A DNA stretch of 64,000 nucleotides from Bacillus suaedaesalsae. Lineage in GTDB: Bacteria; Bacillota; Bacilli; Bacillales; SA4. A program made the position numbers and the translations under genes. Of this stretch, positions 23,445 to 32,827 are shown one piece after another. Positions within the stretch are counted from its first letter, which is position 1. Every line of letters starts with the position of its first letter. Location of the stretch: positions 124,001-188,000 of the forward strand of contig NZ_JAFELM010000028.1 of assembly GCF_016890225.1 (NCBI RefSeq), read 5' to 3'. The notes under the pieces were generated by a model. It ran no database searches, was not told where the DNA came from, and saw nothing but the letters and a program-made list of their open reading frames with translations.

Positions 23445-24479
23445 TTATCCTTTTTGTCGTAAATACCGCTTATCATTCATAAACAAACTCCAAAAGTAAA
23501 TAAAACCTGGAAACAGTATCGCGAATCCAATAATATATGTGATAAAAACAGCCCTAAATGAATTAGGATCCGTAAACGCCGATTCAATAGTCACATCAGG
23601 ATAGATAATATAAGGTAAATGAGCCTTTCCATATACATAGCTCGCGACTAAATATTGACCTATTACTGCTATTACTGATAATCTTGGCATACCTCTTACA
23701 CCTTTTTGAAAAGGTGAAGGTGCATAGAGACCGATGCCAATTACCAAGAAGAAACCAACTGATAAAAGTAATAGCGGCAAATCGTCCATCATTCGATCAT
23801 AAATCCAACTAGCCTCATTCTTTAATGTAAACATAATTAGAAATGCCATGACTAAAGAGATTGGACCTAATATCATTCCATCTCTCAAATATACCTTATA
23901 CGCATCCATTTCATTTGATGCTTTTGAGTAATCTGCTAAAAGTAATGATGATAAAAACAATGTACTCGTGATTGCAAATGCAATAAATGCATATTCATTT
24001 GGACTTGTTAGAAGCTTAGATAAATTCAAGGTAGGATTACCATCAATATAGTCAACAAAATGACCATGCGTAATAGGTAAAACACTTATTAACAGACCTG
24101 GAATTAGTATTCCTGCAATCCCTGAAATATACGTCAAGGGTTTTTTATACTCCGTTGCGATATTTAAAAATACAAGAAAGGCACTTCGTAATGCTAATAA
24201 TAGTAAGATTAAACTTCCTGGAATAAGAAGAATCGTACCTAATATATTGGCAGCACTAGGGAACAAACTATACACTGCTACAACAAGAGCAACAATAAAT
24301 GTATTCGTTACCTCCCAGGTAGGAGATAAATACCGATTTGCAATGTTGGTAGCCTTCGTTTTTTCTCGGTTTATATAGATCATCGACCAAAAACCAGCCC
24401 CAAAATCCATCGTTGCCATTACAGCATAGATAAAAACAAAGCCCCATAAAACAGTAATTGCAATAAGAGCATCAGCCAT
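23445..24479 (-). CDS. cydB: Cytochrome bd-type quinol oxidase subunit II
   Basis: 344 residues, eight or nine hydrophobic helices. N-terminal TVLWGFVFIYAVMATMDFGAG is the CydB signature, and the later FITYIIGFAILFPGFIYFWSLF tail fits (both given in part). It is the non-haem partner subunit of bd oxidase, like B. subtilis YthB. Intact and well spaced after subunit I, but that gene is broken, so no working oxidase can come from this locus unless another subunit I exists. Confidence 0.87.
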   Translation of the reverse strand: MADALIAITVLWGFVFIYAVMATMDFGAGFWSMIYINREKTKATNIANRYLSPTWEVTNTFIVALVVAVYSLFPSAANILGTILLIPGSLILLLLALRSAFLVFLNIATEYKKPLTYISGIAGILIPGLLISVLPITHGHFVDYIDGNPTLNLSKLLTSPNEYAFIAFAITSTLFLSSLLLADYSKASNEMDAYKVYLRDGMILGPISLVMAFLIMFTLKNEASWIYDRMMDDLPLLLLSVGFFLVIGIGLYAPSPFQKGVRGMPRLSVIAVIGQYLVASYVYGKAHLPYIIYPDVTIESAFTDPNSFRAVFITYIIGFAILFPGFIYFWSLFMNDKRYLRQKG

Positions 24480-24493
24480 CTATTTTCATCCTC

Positions 24494-25859
24494 CTAAGAG
24501 TTTGAACTGAATAAGGGAATCCCCTTTTTTTCAGCACGCTCAATATCGTCCATTTCCGTATTCTTTCTGAAGAAATATAACAACACAAAAACAACTGCTA
24601 TACCTAAAATAATGTAGACAATGATAAAGGATACAAATAACGTGCTTAAATTTGTTGCTGTAGTAGCTGACTCAGCAGTTGATAAAATATGATAGATGAC
24701 CCAAGGTTGGCGTCCTGTACAAGCAAAGATCCACCCAAATTCAATTGCAAGAACAGCAAGAGGACCAGTTGTAACTAGACCCCAAAGCATCCACCTGGGA
24801 TAATGTGCCTTCTTTAAAAACTTTATCCAAGCTAACACTAAAATTGGAACCATAATTAATAAAGATCCAATACCAACCATCGCATTAAACAGAGTATGTA
24901 CAAATAAAGGTGGCCAAAGCTCTTCTGGATAATCATTTAGCCCTTTCACAACTGTATCAAAGCTGTTTCCAGCCAAAAAGCTCAGTGCCCACGGAATTTC
25001 TATATCCCACTTCACTTCTCTTGTCTCCCGATCTGTATAGCCTCCAATAGCAAGAGGTGCATGTGACTGAGTTTCAAATAACCCCTATGTTGCTGCCAAC
25101 TTTTCTGGTTGATATTTATGTAAGTATTGATCAGCAGAATGACCATTGATGGCAGTTAAGAATGCAAAAATCCCACCAATAATTAAGCTTAGCTACAGTG
25201 CCTTGTGATGAAATTTATATATTCTAGTTCCTACTTCATGTCTCCTTAAATTAAATGCAGCAACAAAGGCGACGTCAAACGCACCTACTACATAAGCTGA
25301 TAAAGCGACGTGACCTGCCGTGACAAAGAAGCTCGGATTTTTAAAAAAAGGCTGCCCATGGGTTAATATCTACTATCTCACCATTTATAATTTGAAATCC
25401 AGCAGGTGTTCCTTGAAAGGCATGAACATTGGTAATTAGTAACAGCTGATGCTACTGCACCTAGTGCCACTAGCACAAGACTAACAATTCTCATCCAAGG
25501 AGCGATTCGTTCTGCTGCATAAACGTAGATTGACATGAATAAAGCTTCAATGAAAAATGCATAAATTTCAATTTGAAAAGGAAGTGGCATTACACGTCCT
25601 ATTCCTCCATAAACCCTGGCCATAGTAAGGATAATTGCACTCCCGCAATTGTTCCTGTTGGAATGCCTACTCCAAGTAAGACGGCAAACGCCTTTGTCCA
25701 GCGTTTTGCCATTACGACATAATCTTGATCTTTTGTTTTTTGGTACAAAAGCTCTGCAGCTAAAATCATAAGAGGTAATTCTACCCCAATAGTTGCATAG
25801 ATAATATGAAATGCCATTGTAGTTCCAAATAAGGAACGAGCGAGTAGTAAATCGTCCAT
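24494..25859 (-). pseudogene. cydA: Cytochrome bd-type quinol oxidase subunit I, decayed
   Basis: The full YthA/CydA-like sequence of about 455 codons can be followed from FHIIYATIGVELPL at 25859 to the end at 24494, but in three frames. A base is lost near 25604 (MEE|IGRVMPLPFQIE), frames shift again near 25434-25440 (ASAV|ITNVHAF) and in a T-run near 25342-25348, and TAG stops lie at 25193-25195 and 25085-25087 (in LAA-T-stop-GLFETQSHAPLA). Haem ligand His, GRQPW and the short Q-loop are still readable. The lesions are too many for one error event, so the gene is dead while cydB survives. Confidence 0.85.
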
Positions 25860-26003
25860 GAATGTTTCTCCCTCTCATAAATAGTCTTGATAATTATTTC
25901 CAATTTCACCAAGAATATGTAAGCGTACTAGATTCACGGTTTTTTTTTATCACTTCATACGGTATACTGAGCACAAAGAATATCAATCAAGGTGGGAACG
26001 TTT

Positions 26004-26711
26004 TTGAGGATTAATAAATTTATTAGTGAAACAGGAATATGTTCTAGACGTGATGCAGACAAATGGGTTGCCGCTGGTAGAGTTACCATTAATGGAGTGC
26101 TTGCCGTCCCAGGTAGTCAAGCTGAACCCGGTGATGACATTCGTGTTGATGAAAAACCGATTCGTTCTAAGCCAACGCTCGTATATATTGCATTAAATAA
26201 GCCAGTAGGAATCACATCGACAACGGAGCATCATATTAAAGGCAATATTGTGGATTTTGTGAACCACCCTTTACGAATTTTTCCGATCGGTCGATTGGAC
26301 AAAGATTCAGACGGTTTAATTTTAATGACGAACGACGGGGATATCGTCAACAAAATTCTTCGTTCAGAAGGAAAACACGAAAAGGAATACATCGTAACCG
26401 TGGATCAACCTATTACAGAGGCATTTTTAACCCAAATGTCTGAAGGTGTAGAAATTCTGGATACAAAAACACAGCCTTGTAAAATTTTTAAGGAATCGAA
26501 ATATGTGTTTCGTATTATTTTAACGCAAGGATTAAATCGCCAAATTCGCCGCATGTGCTCTGCTCTCGGATATAATGTACGTAAGCTTCAGCGAATTCGA
26601 ATAATGAATATCAAACTAGGTAATCTGCCAATCGGTAATTGGCGTGACTTAACAGAAAGTGAATTACAACAACTTTTCAGAGAGACAAATCATAAACCAA
26701 ACCAAACTTAA
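26004..26711 (+). CDS. rluF: 23S rRNA pseudouridine synthase RluF-like
   Basis: 235 residues: N-terminal S4 RNA-binding domain ([20 protein letters not shown], about 1-60), then the RsuA-family catalytic core with [11 protein letters not shown], whose Asp is the nucleophile, and [19 protein letters not shown] near the end. It isomerises a uridine in 23S rRNA. TTG at 26004 is preferred since the AAGGTGG ribosome site overlaps the alternative GTG at 25992. Single gene, converging on copD. Confidence 0.87.
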   Translation: MRINKFISETGICSRRDADKWVAAGRVTINGVLAVPGSQAEPGDDIRVDEKPIRSKPTLVYIALNKPVGITSTTEHHIKGNIVDFVNHPLRIFPIGRLDKDSDGLILMTNDGDIVNKILRSEGKHEKEYIVTVDQPITEAFLTQMSEGVEILDTKTQPCKIFKESKYVFRIILTQGLNRQIRRMCSALGYNVRKLQRIRIMNIKLGNLPIGNWRDLTESELQQLFRETNHKPNQT

Positions 26712-26741
26712 AAAGGCTTAGCACCGTCGCTAAGCCTTTTT
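26710..26741. terminator. Bidirectional terminator between rluF and copD
   Basis: AAAAAGGCTTAGC pairs perfectly with GCTAAGCCTTTTT; T-runs on both strands serve both convergent genes. Confidence 0.88.
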
Positions 26742-27831
26742 ATTGTACAGATAACATGAATGATAAATAACTAGTGAACACAAATAATACACTAAATACT
26801 GCCGTCAACCATGGTGAAATTCTTTTCATAAATGAAATAATGATAAGTGATAAAAATAATAGGCTGACGAGTATTAAGAACACACCGTAAAAACCAAATT
26901 CTAACGTACCACTAATTTTGTCTATATCTCCATTATAGAAGAATAAAAACAACGGTGAAGGACCGTCAATTAATAATGACTCATTTATACTATGTGGAGG
27001 TGATTGTTGTCCTAATGCCGCTGTTGCAGAAAAAACGAGTAATAAAATGATACTCTCTACCCTAGACCATGGTGTTGGATTGAAGTCTTCTATTTGCTTT
27101 ATCTTTTTTCTTACCAACATACTATTAATAAACGCGTAAGCAAGTAACGGCACAATAAATAAGTGCTTAATCAGTAGGGATTGACCATACGATAATGCCC
27201 ATGAATTTGAGTACTCGCTAGGTAGGACAACAAGTTTCATCAAGAAAAAGCCACTTAGAAGCACCGTAAGTAAACAAACGATTGCCAAAGGTGAAAACCA
27301 TTGTAAAAAAGGAAGCCAATTTTCTTTCCCTCTAGCAAACCAACTAACCACTAGCAAAATCCCAACCCAAGCAGAGACCGCCAAAAAGTGAATAGTATGC
27401 AGCGCAAAACCAAACGTTGATAGCGTACTAGCGTGGCTGGACCAACCTTGTGCTACAACCAACAATACAGAAAAAATGACTCCAATTACTATGTAAGCAT
27501 ATTCCTTCTTAACATCAATTAAAGAATAATATAAGAAAAAGACAATTGAAATAAAGAGAGAAAGGAGCCAAGCCTTTCCTACTTCAAAACTAAATAAGAC
27601 CGACTGAATAGTAACGAACAGTTCGTAGTCCTCTGCTAATAGAATAATTAGTCGAAGAACAGGATGAAAAGAGAATATCGCTACTCCGATAATAGAACCT
27701 AGCACAACCGCTCTGGGTACTTCTAGGACTGGCCTCTGTTCGCTTGATACGATTTGCAAGAGAAAAGTACCCATTACAATCGAAATACATAAGTATAGTA
27801 ATACTTCACTCAGTACACCAAACAAAAGCAT
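26740..27831 (-). CDS. copD: Copper resistance D family membrane protein (CopD)
   Basis: 363 residues, about nine hydrophobic helices; the central HTIHFLAVSAWVGILLV block carries the conserved CopD His and W-x-G motif. With the CopC-type protein encoded just upstream it corresponds to the two halves of B. subtilis YcnJ, a copper importer, here split in two genes. Its AGGAGG lies in the end of copC and its ATG follows the copC stop directly, so translation is coupled. Confidence 0.85.
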   Translation of the reverse strand: MLLFGVLSEVLLYLCISIVMGTFLLQIVSSEQRPVLEVPRAVVLGSIIGVAIFSFHPVLRLIILLAEDYELFVTIQSVLFSFEVGKAWLLSLFISIVFFLYYSLIDVKKEYAYIVIGVIFSVLLVVAQGWSSHASTLSTFGFALHTIHFLAVSAWVGILLVVSWFARGKENWLPFLQWFSPLAIVCLLTVLLSGFFLMKLVVLPSEYSNSWALSYGQSLLIKHLFIVPLLAYAFINSMLVRKKIKQIEDFNPTPWSRVESIILLLVFSATAALGQQSPPHSINESLLIDGPSPLFLFFYNGDIDKISGTLEFGFYGVFLILVSLLFLSLIIISFMKRISPWLTAVFSVLFVFTSYLSFMLSVQ

Positions 27832-28377
27832 CTATTTCCTCCTTAAAATCCATACGAGAAAACCAATACCGATTGCAGAAACAAGTACGACTATTACCGG
27901 TATTACAAATAATGGTGACTCTATTTCTGAGACTTTCTCTTTTACTGGTTCTTCATTTTCAACGGTTGGAGCTTGCTCTTTCTGCTCTTCTTTTGGCTCC
28001 TCCGTTTGTGGAGTACCTTCTTCTGCCACCACTGCGAACACATACTCCCCATTTATTGGATGTCCATCAGCTCCAATGATATTCCACGTGACTTTGTATT
28101 CCCCGCTTGGTAAAGGTTCTTCTACAGTTCCTGTCATCTTATTTTCTTCAATCTGTATGTTCGTAATTTCGACAGAAGAACCATCAATTTTAAAAACTTC
28201 AAACGAACTTGTTTGTTCGATTTTGGTAGCAAAAGTTAAAAGAAAGGTATCAAGGGATCCAACAACGATTTCACCATTATTAGGTTTTGAGGATTCCAAT
28301 TTTGTATGTGCTTGCACTTGAATGGAAAATACTGTTACAAGCATTAAGGCAGTTAATAGAAATGATTTTTTCAACAT
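27832..28377 (-). CDS. copC: Copper resistance CopC domain protein, membrane-anchored
   Basis: 181 residues from ATG 28377 (GGAGAT upstream). Signal peptide about 1-23 ending VQA-HTKL, so mature protein begins with His, the N-terminal copper ligand of CopC; a beta-barrel domain follows with the conserved WNIIGADGHPINGEYVF (second His ligand). Then a Glu/Pro-rich linker and a C-terminal membrane helix ending RRK. Binds copper outside the cell and hands it to CopD. Confidence 0.86.
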   Translation of the reverse strand: MLKKSFLLTALMLVTVFSIQVQAHTKLESSKPNNGEIVVGSLDTFLLTFATKIEQTSSFEVFKIDGSSVEITNIQIEENKMTGTVEEPLPSGEYKVTWNIIGADGHPINGEYVFAVVAEEGTPQTEEPKEEQKEQAPTVENEEPVKEKVSEIESPLFVIPVIVVLVSAIGIGFLVWILRRK

Positions 28378-28546
28378 ATATAATCTCCTATCCATGATTA
28401 TTAGTACCATTATTCATCATATCAAACGCAGAATCAATTATCAGAGTAGAATATTACTTTTTTGTTAACGTTTTTCTCCATATTTAACCACATATATACA
28501 ATTATTGTTATACTTACTATATAAATCCTTTTTTAGGAGAATACCT

Positions 28547-29119
28547 ATGAAAAAACTTATTAAACTTTTTCTTTCAGTAATTATCATCGTGATTGGCTTA
28601 TATACTGTAACCGTACATACATTAATCGCAAAAACAGCAAAAGAAGTACCTCCTGATGATGCCGATTATGTAATCGTTCTTGGTGCACGCTTACATGGTG
28701 AAGAGATGTCACTGTCGTTACTATACCGAGTGGAAGCTGCTCTCGATTATTTGAATACTAATCCATCTACAAAGGTGATCGTATCTGGTGGACAAGGACC
28801 AGGTGAAGATATTACTGAAGCAGAAGCGATGTTACGTTTCTTTAAAGAAAAAGGAATACCGGAGGAACGCATTTTACTGGAGGACAAATCCACTACCACC
28901 TATGAAAACCTCTCTTACTCGAAAAACCTCATCGAAGATTCAACTACCGTAATCATCGTTAGTAATGATTTTCACTTATTCCGTTCAACGATTATTGCCG
29001 ATCGTGTAGGATTAGAGCAAGTTTATACTCTATCCGCTAAAACACCAACTGTCGTCATTTTGAAGCTCTGGGTCAGAGAATACGCAGCCGTACTGAAAAC
29101 GTGGCTAGTCGACCGTTAA
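28547..29119 (+). CDS. YdcF family protein (DUF218)
   Basis: 190 residues from ATG 28547, chosen for AGGAG seven bases upstream. One N-terminal membrane helix, then the DUF218 core: DYVIVLGARLHG, VIVSGGQGPGEDITEAEAM, and SNDFHLFRS. Members such as SanA/ElyC/YdcF act outside the membrane in envelope metabolism. Followed after 10 bases by a small exported protein gene, so a two-gene operon. No specific substrate can be given. Confidence 0.85.
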   Translation: MKKLIKLFLSVIIIVIGLYTVTVHTLIAKTAKEVPPDDADYVIVLGARLHGEEMSLSLLYRVEAALDYLNTNPSTKVIVSGGQGPGEDITEAEAMLRFFKEKGIPEERILLEDKSTTTYENLSYSKNLIEDSTTVIIVSNDFHLFRSTIIADRVGLEQVYTLSAKTPTVVILKLWVREYAAVLKTWLVDR

Positions 29120-29129
29120 GGAGGAACTT

Positions 29130-29531
29130 ATGAAAAAACGTGTGTTGATGCTTGTTGTAATGTCCATTATTTTATTATTTGGTTTTTCTTATATCCCTCA
29201 AAAGGTTTTTAATATATCACCAACGAACGTCTCGAAAATAATCGTGTTTAATGGTACAAATGGAGAGGAAATCGTAATAGTAGATCGAGTTCATATTGAA
29301 ACAATCACCAAAAACTTAAACGATGTTACCTTTCAAAAAGGAAAACCTTCTATTGGATATTTGGGCTATACCTTTCGGATGACCATCTACGACCAAAAGG
29401 ATAATGAGATGGAAAAATTTATTATCAACTCAAATGATATGCTCAGATACAAAGGCTTTTTCTATATGGCATCTGATGATGAGATAGAGTATGAATATAT
29501 TAACAATTTATTTGAAAAAGGCTTGGAGTAG
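29130..29531 (+). CDS. Hypothetical exported or membrane-anchored protein (133 aa)
   Basis: Basic start MKKR, a hydrophobic segment (residues 5-20) without lipobox, then a soluble domain with the pattern IVFNGTNGEEIVIVD and IGYLGYTFRMTIYDQ. It looks like the YvaF/DUF5301-type small Bacillus proteins, but I am not sure. GGAGG precedes the ATG; co-transcribed with the YdcF-like gene, ending at a hairpin. Confidence 0.6.
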   Translation: MKKRVLMLVVMSIILLFGFSYIPQKVFNISPTNVSKIIVFNGTNGEEIVIVDRVHIETITKNLNDVTFQKGKPSIGYLGYTFRMTIYDQKDNEMEKFIINSNDMLRYKGFFYMASDDEIEYEYINNLFEKGLE

Positions 29532-29546
29532 TATCCATGCCTTTTA
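29515..29546 (+). terminator. Terminator of the ydcF-like operon
   Basis: AAAAGGC...GCCTTTT with inner TTGGA/TCCAT pairing; overlaps the last codons and is followed by TTTTATT. Confidence 0.6.
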
Positions 29547-29583
29547 TTGATCCTTATTCACTCTCTCTTTTATTTCGTCCATT

Positions 29584-29910
29584 TTATGATAAAAATGTCG
29601 ATTCCACATCAATCTCAAAGTAATTCGCAAATTTCATTAAATAGGCCATGCAATCTATAATCTCTTTACCTATATTTTCTTTATATACTAACTTTGCCTC
29701 TTCAAAGGCTTCCTGATCACCCATCACGTCACTTGTCTTAAAAGTCTGGTTAAACATCGCCCGAAACTCTTCTGCAATCTCACTAACTTCTGTTGTTAAA
29801 AGCATATAGTTATTGAGTAAATCTGTTCTAGACTCTTGAAAACTATCTTTACTAATTCCCCAATTCATATCACTTTGGAACTTTTTTATAAACTCTTGTT
29901 CCTTTTTCAT
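29584..29910 (-). CDS. MazG-like NTP pyrophosphohydrolase
   Basis: 108 residues, all helical. The metal-binding motif TTEVSEIAEEFRAMF (E-x-x-E) and the later KEIIDCMAYLMKFANYFEID (E...D) are the MazG/dUTPase-like all-alpha NTP pyrophosphatase signature. It hydrolyses nucleoside triphosphates to monophosphates in the cytoplasm. ATG 29910 is preferred to 29919 because the GGGG ribosome site is too close to the first ATG. Single gene. Confidence 0.78.
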   Translation of the reverse strand: MKKEQEFIKKFQSDMNWGISKDSFQESRTDLLNNYMLLTTEVSEIAEEFRAMFNQTFKTSDVMGDQEAFEEAKLVYKENIGKEIIDCMAYLMKFANYFEIDVESTFLS

Positions 29911-29998
29911 GTAACTCATTCCCCTTTTTCACATGTGCTGTTAATTTCATTATATATACTTACTCAGGTAAGAGACAAACGCCGTCCATTATGAAAAA

Positions 29999-30023
29999 GA
30001 CATTCACCTGTTACACGAATGTC
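29999..30023 (-). terminator. Terminator of the PhnB-like gene
   Basis: GACATTC/GAATGTC arms around an 11-base loop, followed on the minus strand by TTTTT. Confidence 0.75.
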
Positions 30024-30030
30024 CTATAAC

Positions 30031-30450
30031 TTATTTGTTTGTAGAAACCTGCCATTCTACACCAAATTGATCAGTCACACTACCGTACAACGGACTCCAA
30101 AATGTTTGTTGAAGAGGCATCCCAACTTTTCCACCTACAGAAAGCTTTTCAAAGATTTCTCTCGTTTCTGCTTCGTTATCCAATATTAGTGCTATTGTGA
30201 TATGTGATCCAACTTGATAAGGGTGTCCAGGCATAGTATCAGAAATCATAAGATCCACATCCCCTACCTTTAAATGGGCATTCAATACACGATTCTTCGC
30301 TTCCTCAGGTGTTGGAAACTCTGGATTCGGTGGCATATCGCCAAACGTTTGAACATTTAAAACAGTCGCGCCCAGCGAATGCTCATAAAACTTCACAGCC
30401 TCTTGACCATTTCCGTTCATTACTAGATATGGATACATTGATTTAATCAT
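30031..30450 (-). CDS. VOC family protein, PhnB-like
   Basis: 139 residues from ATG 30450 (AGAGGTG upstream). YPYLVMNGNGQEAVKFYEHSLGA and the C-terminal DQFGVEWQVSTNK are the PhnB/3-demethylubiquinone-like glyoxalase fold (bleomycin resistance superfamily). Cys and metal ligands of true glyoxalases are not evident, so a binding or unknown catalytic role. Single gene. Confidence 0.85.
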   Translation of the reverse strand: MIKSMYPYLVMNGNGQEAVKFYEHSLGATVLNVQTFGDMPPNPEFPTPEEAKNRVLNAHLKVGDVDLMISDTMPGHPYQVGSHITIALILDNEAETREIFEKLSVGGKVGMPLQQTFWSPLYGSVTDQFGVEWQVSTNK

Positions 30451-30537
30451 AAAGCACCTCTTTTTATTATTTTCTCTATTCATTGTAACCACAAAATTGT
30501 AGATTTTAACTGAATTCAAAACTCTGCATAAAATATT

Positions 30538-30727
30538 TCGGCGAAAAGACATTACTATCAGCGATTTCATCTTATATCAGCGAAAATTAAATGTTTATCG
30601 GCGATTTCTCCTATCTTATCGGCGAAAATGTACGTATAATCGTCGATAATCATCAGTGTATCGGCGAAACGAACATTTATTCGGCGAACTATACTCGATA
30701 TCAGCGAAATCATCTTCTTTTCGGCAA
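30538..30727. repeat. Degenerate tandem array of TC(G/A)GCGA with 20-21 bp period
   Basis: The heptamer TCGGCGA/TCAGCGA begins at 30538, 30558, 30577, 30598, 30619, 30640 (TCGTCGA), 30661, 30681, 30701 and 30721 (TCGGCAA). The spacing is 19-21 bases throughout while the sequence between copies, AT-rich, differs. A decayed copy follows at about 30751, and one at 7249. Frames of 60-80 codons that cross it have no ribosome site and are not genes. Confidence 0.7.
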
Positions 30728-30809
30728 ACACAGCAAAACCAACTTTTCCTTGGGCAAACTATGCTCGATATCCATATAGAAAATAAATTTTCATCAACCT
30801 CATCAAAAC

Positions 30810-31562
30810 TTAACTTCGTAAAAATCCACCCTCCGAATGAATCACCTGACCCGTAATCCACTCCGACTCATTACTTGCTAGGAATGCTATCAATTTCGCG
30901 GCATCTTCCGGCTGCCCAATTCTCCCTGTTGGAAACTTTGGCAAGAGATGTTCGCGAATTTCATCATTCATCCAAGTAGTATCTGTTGCTCCTGGATTCA
31001 CAGCATTAACTGTAATACCTAAATGTGCAACCTCCGCAGATAACGTTTTCGTAAAAGCAGTAATCGCCCCTTTTGTAGCAACATAAGCGAGTTCTTCTAG
31101 CATAGGTCCTAGCTCTTGGCCAGAAATCATATTTATGATTCTACCATTCTTTAAATTAGTCTTTTCAAACTTACGGACAAATTCAACTGAAAGCAACATA
31201 GCAGATCTCATATTCACCGTATAGTGAGCATCAATTGTTTGAGCGTCAAGCTGTCCATATCCATCTCTCATTGAATATGCAGCATTGTTTACCAAAATGG
31301 TTGGAACACCTAATTGAGAGGTACAAGCTTCTATTACCAATCTAGACGCAGTATGATCAGATAAATCAATATCGAAACCCTTACATGACACCCCATACCC
31401 TCGCAATTCTTCTTTGAAAGTAGACGGCCATCGTTCTTCCGATTGAAAATGTGTAAAAAAGATATGTACACCTTGGGAAGCTAGTTTTCTACAAATTGCT
31501 GCTCCAATTCCTTTCCCGCAGCATGCACCTGTGACAATTGCAATTTTCTTTTCCACTTTCAT
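30810..31562 (-). CDS. SDR family oxidoreductase
   Basis: 250 residues: NAD(P)-binding TGACCGKGIG (11-20), NNAAYS near 92, Ser147 and Tyr160-x3-Lys164 of the active site, and the NPGATDTTW loop. Reduces or oxidises a carbonyl/alcohol; closest to 3-oxoacyl-ACP reductase-like SDRs. It starts three bases after the ceramidase-like gene, so it is the last gene of a three-gene operon with peptidase E. Confidence 0.9.
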   Translation of the reverse strand: MKVEKKIAIVTGACCGKGIGAAICRKLASQGVHIFFTHFQSEERWPSTFKEELRGYGVSCKGFDIDLSDHTASRLVIEACTSQLGVPTILVNNAAYSMRDGYGQLDAQTIDAHYTVNMRSAMLLSVEFVRKFEKTNLKNGRIINMISGQELGPMLEELAYVATKGAITAFTKTLSAEVAHLGITVNAVNPGATDTTWMNDEIREHLLPKFPTGRIGQPEDAAKLIAFLASNESEWITGQVIHSEGGFLRS

Positions 31563-31564
31563 CC

Positions 31565-32827
31565 CTACTTTTTATATAGTTTGATTACTTCATGTACGAT
31601 TCTATCTGCCGTTTCTGGAACAGGTGGCATCCACAAGCCAGTAAGTGGTCCATAAACGACTGGATTAATTTCCACTTCATATCCACCATATGGGTATTCT
31701 TCAGTTGTTGGTAAGTAGCCGATATATCCATTCGTATACCCACCGAAAAAAGCTAGTTCCGTTTGTAGTTCCTCCTTAATAGTAAGAGCTGTTTCAGAAA
31801 ATGGCTCCATCGGAATACCGGAAAAAGATCCTTCATTCAATTGCAACAATTGAATCTCTAAATCTAGCGATAATTGATCTCTTCCACGCTCTTGGAAATC
31901 TAGCATTTTTTGTTTCCACGCTTTCGTATTCACGCCCCAAAGCTTTTCTGCATAATCTGCCATTTCATCTATATCTTTATCTTTCGGATTTTGCATTAGC
32001 ATCATCTGTATTGTCTGTGAATTCATATGTAATAGTGAAATAGGCTGGTACTCTAGTTCAGGTACTATAGTTAATACATGTCCACTCAAGGTAAACGCCA
32101 TTTTGTTATGATCCTCTTCTGTGCCTCTCCATCGTGCATTCACATTTCCAGCAGCACATTGCACGATGATGACAGGACATCCTAGAGTACTCTCCAAAAT
32201 ATTTCTTGTTTTCCCCGGATAATCAGCCGATAATCGTGTACTATCTCCTTTTAAAACATTGGGATGAGCTGTACAAAATACAATTACACCTAATAGGTTT
32301 TCAGAGGTTTCATGCTTAAGAGCTAAAACTCCAATTCTATTATCTACTATTCCTTCAAAGTTAGTTCCCATTATTACTTTTCCATGTGGTGTCTTTTCTC
32401 TACGATTTACCCCAATTTGTCCATATGTCACACTCCACCCAGCTTGACAAGGCTCAACTCTCTCATTTGCACAAATTGCAGCTTGAACAACTTGTTGGAT
32501 CAACACTGTCTTATAGGACTGAATTATTTCCTTATTGCTCGCTGTTGCAGGACCTGAATGAGTGTGTGTGAACAATATCATGATATCTTTAACATCAACA
32601 AGAATCTTTTCGGAGATTATTTCTCTCATCACCATCGTATCTTCTACAAGCATGCCAATGTTATCCACACTAATGATTACTGATTTCTTTTCACCAAGTT
32701 GGAACACAAAAGCTGTTGCAAAAATTGATTCATCCACATTTTGAATTCCGGTTGGCCTGTGGTAACCAATGAAATCCGTTCCTATTTTCGGACTAATATT
32801 TATGGTATGAATTCCGACTTTGCTCAT
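31565..32827 (-). CDS. Neutral/alkaline ceramidase-like hydrolase
   Basis: 420 residues without a signal peptide. The zinc-amidase domain of the family is shown by FTHTHSGP (His88, His90), TAHPNVL, LSADYPGK (catalytic-region), QCAAGNVNARWRG and the C-terminal GGYTNGYIGYLPT. Family members cleave ceramide amide bonds, but many bacterial relatives act on other amides. Its stop abuts the SDR gene and its start overlaps peptidase E (ATGA-type), so the three work together. Confidence 0.83.
   Translation of the reverse strand: MSKVGIHTINISPKIGTDFIGYHRPTGIQNVDESIFATAFVFQLGEKKSVIISVDNIGMLVEDTMVMREIISEKILVDVKDIMILFTHTHSGPATASNKEIIQSYKTVLIQQVVQAAICANERVEPCQAGWSVTYGQIGVNRREKTPHGKVIMGTNFEGIVDNRIGVLALKHETSENLLGVIVFCTAHPNVLKGDSTRLSADYPGKTRNILESTLGCPVIIVQCAAGNVNARWRGTEEDHNKMAFTLSGHVLTIVPELEYQPISLLHMNSQTIQMMLMQNPKDKDIDEMADYAEKLWGVNTKAWKQKMLDFQERGRDQLSLDLEIQLLQLNEGSFSGIPMEPFSETALTIKEELQTELAFFGGYTNGYIGYLPTTEEYPYGGYEVEINPVVYGPLTGLWMPPVPETADRIVHEVIKLYKK

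Noticed and set aside
24494-25859. Lesions of cydA as programmed frameshifting
   Set aside because: Five separate lesions, none at a slippery-site arrangement, are better read as decay.
30538-30727. CRISPR array
   Set aside because: The repeat unit is only seven bases and spacers are 12-14 bases; no cas genes.
30538-30861. Open frames of 60-81 codons across the heptamer array
   Set aside because: No ribosome site, low-complexity repeats of the same residues, frames on both strands; products of the array.
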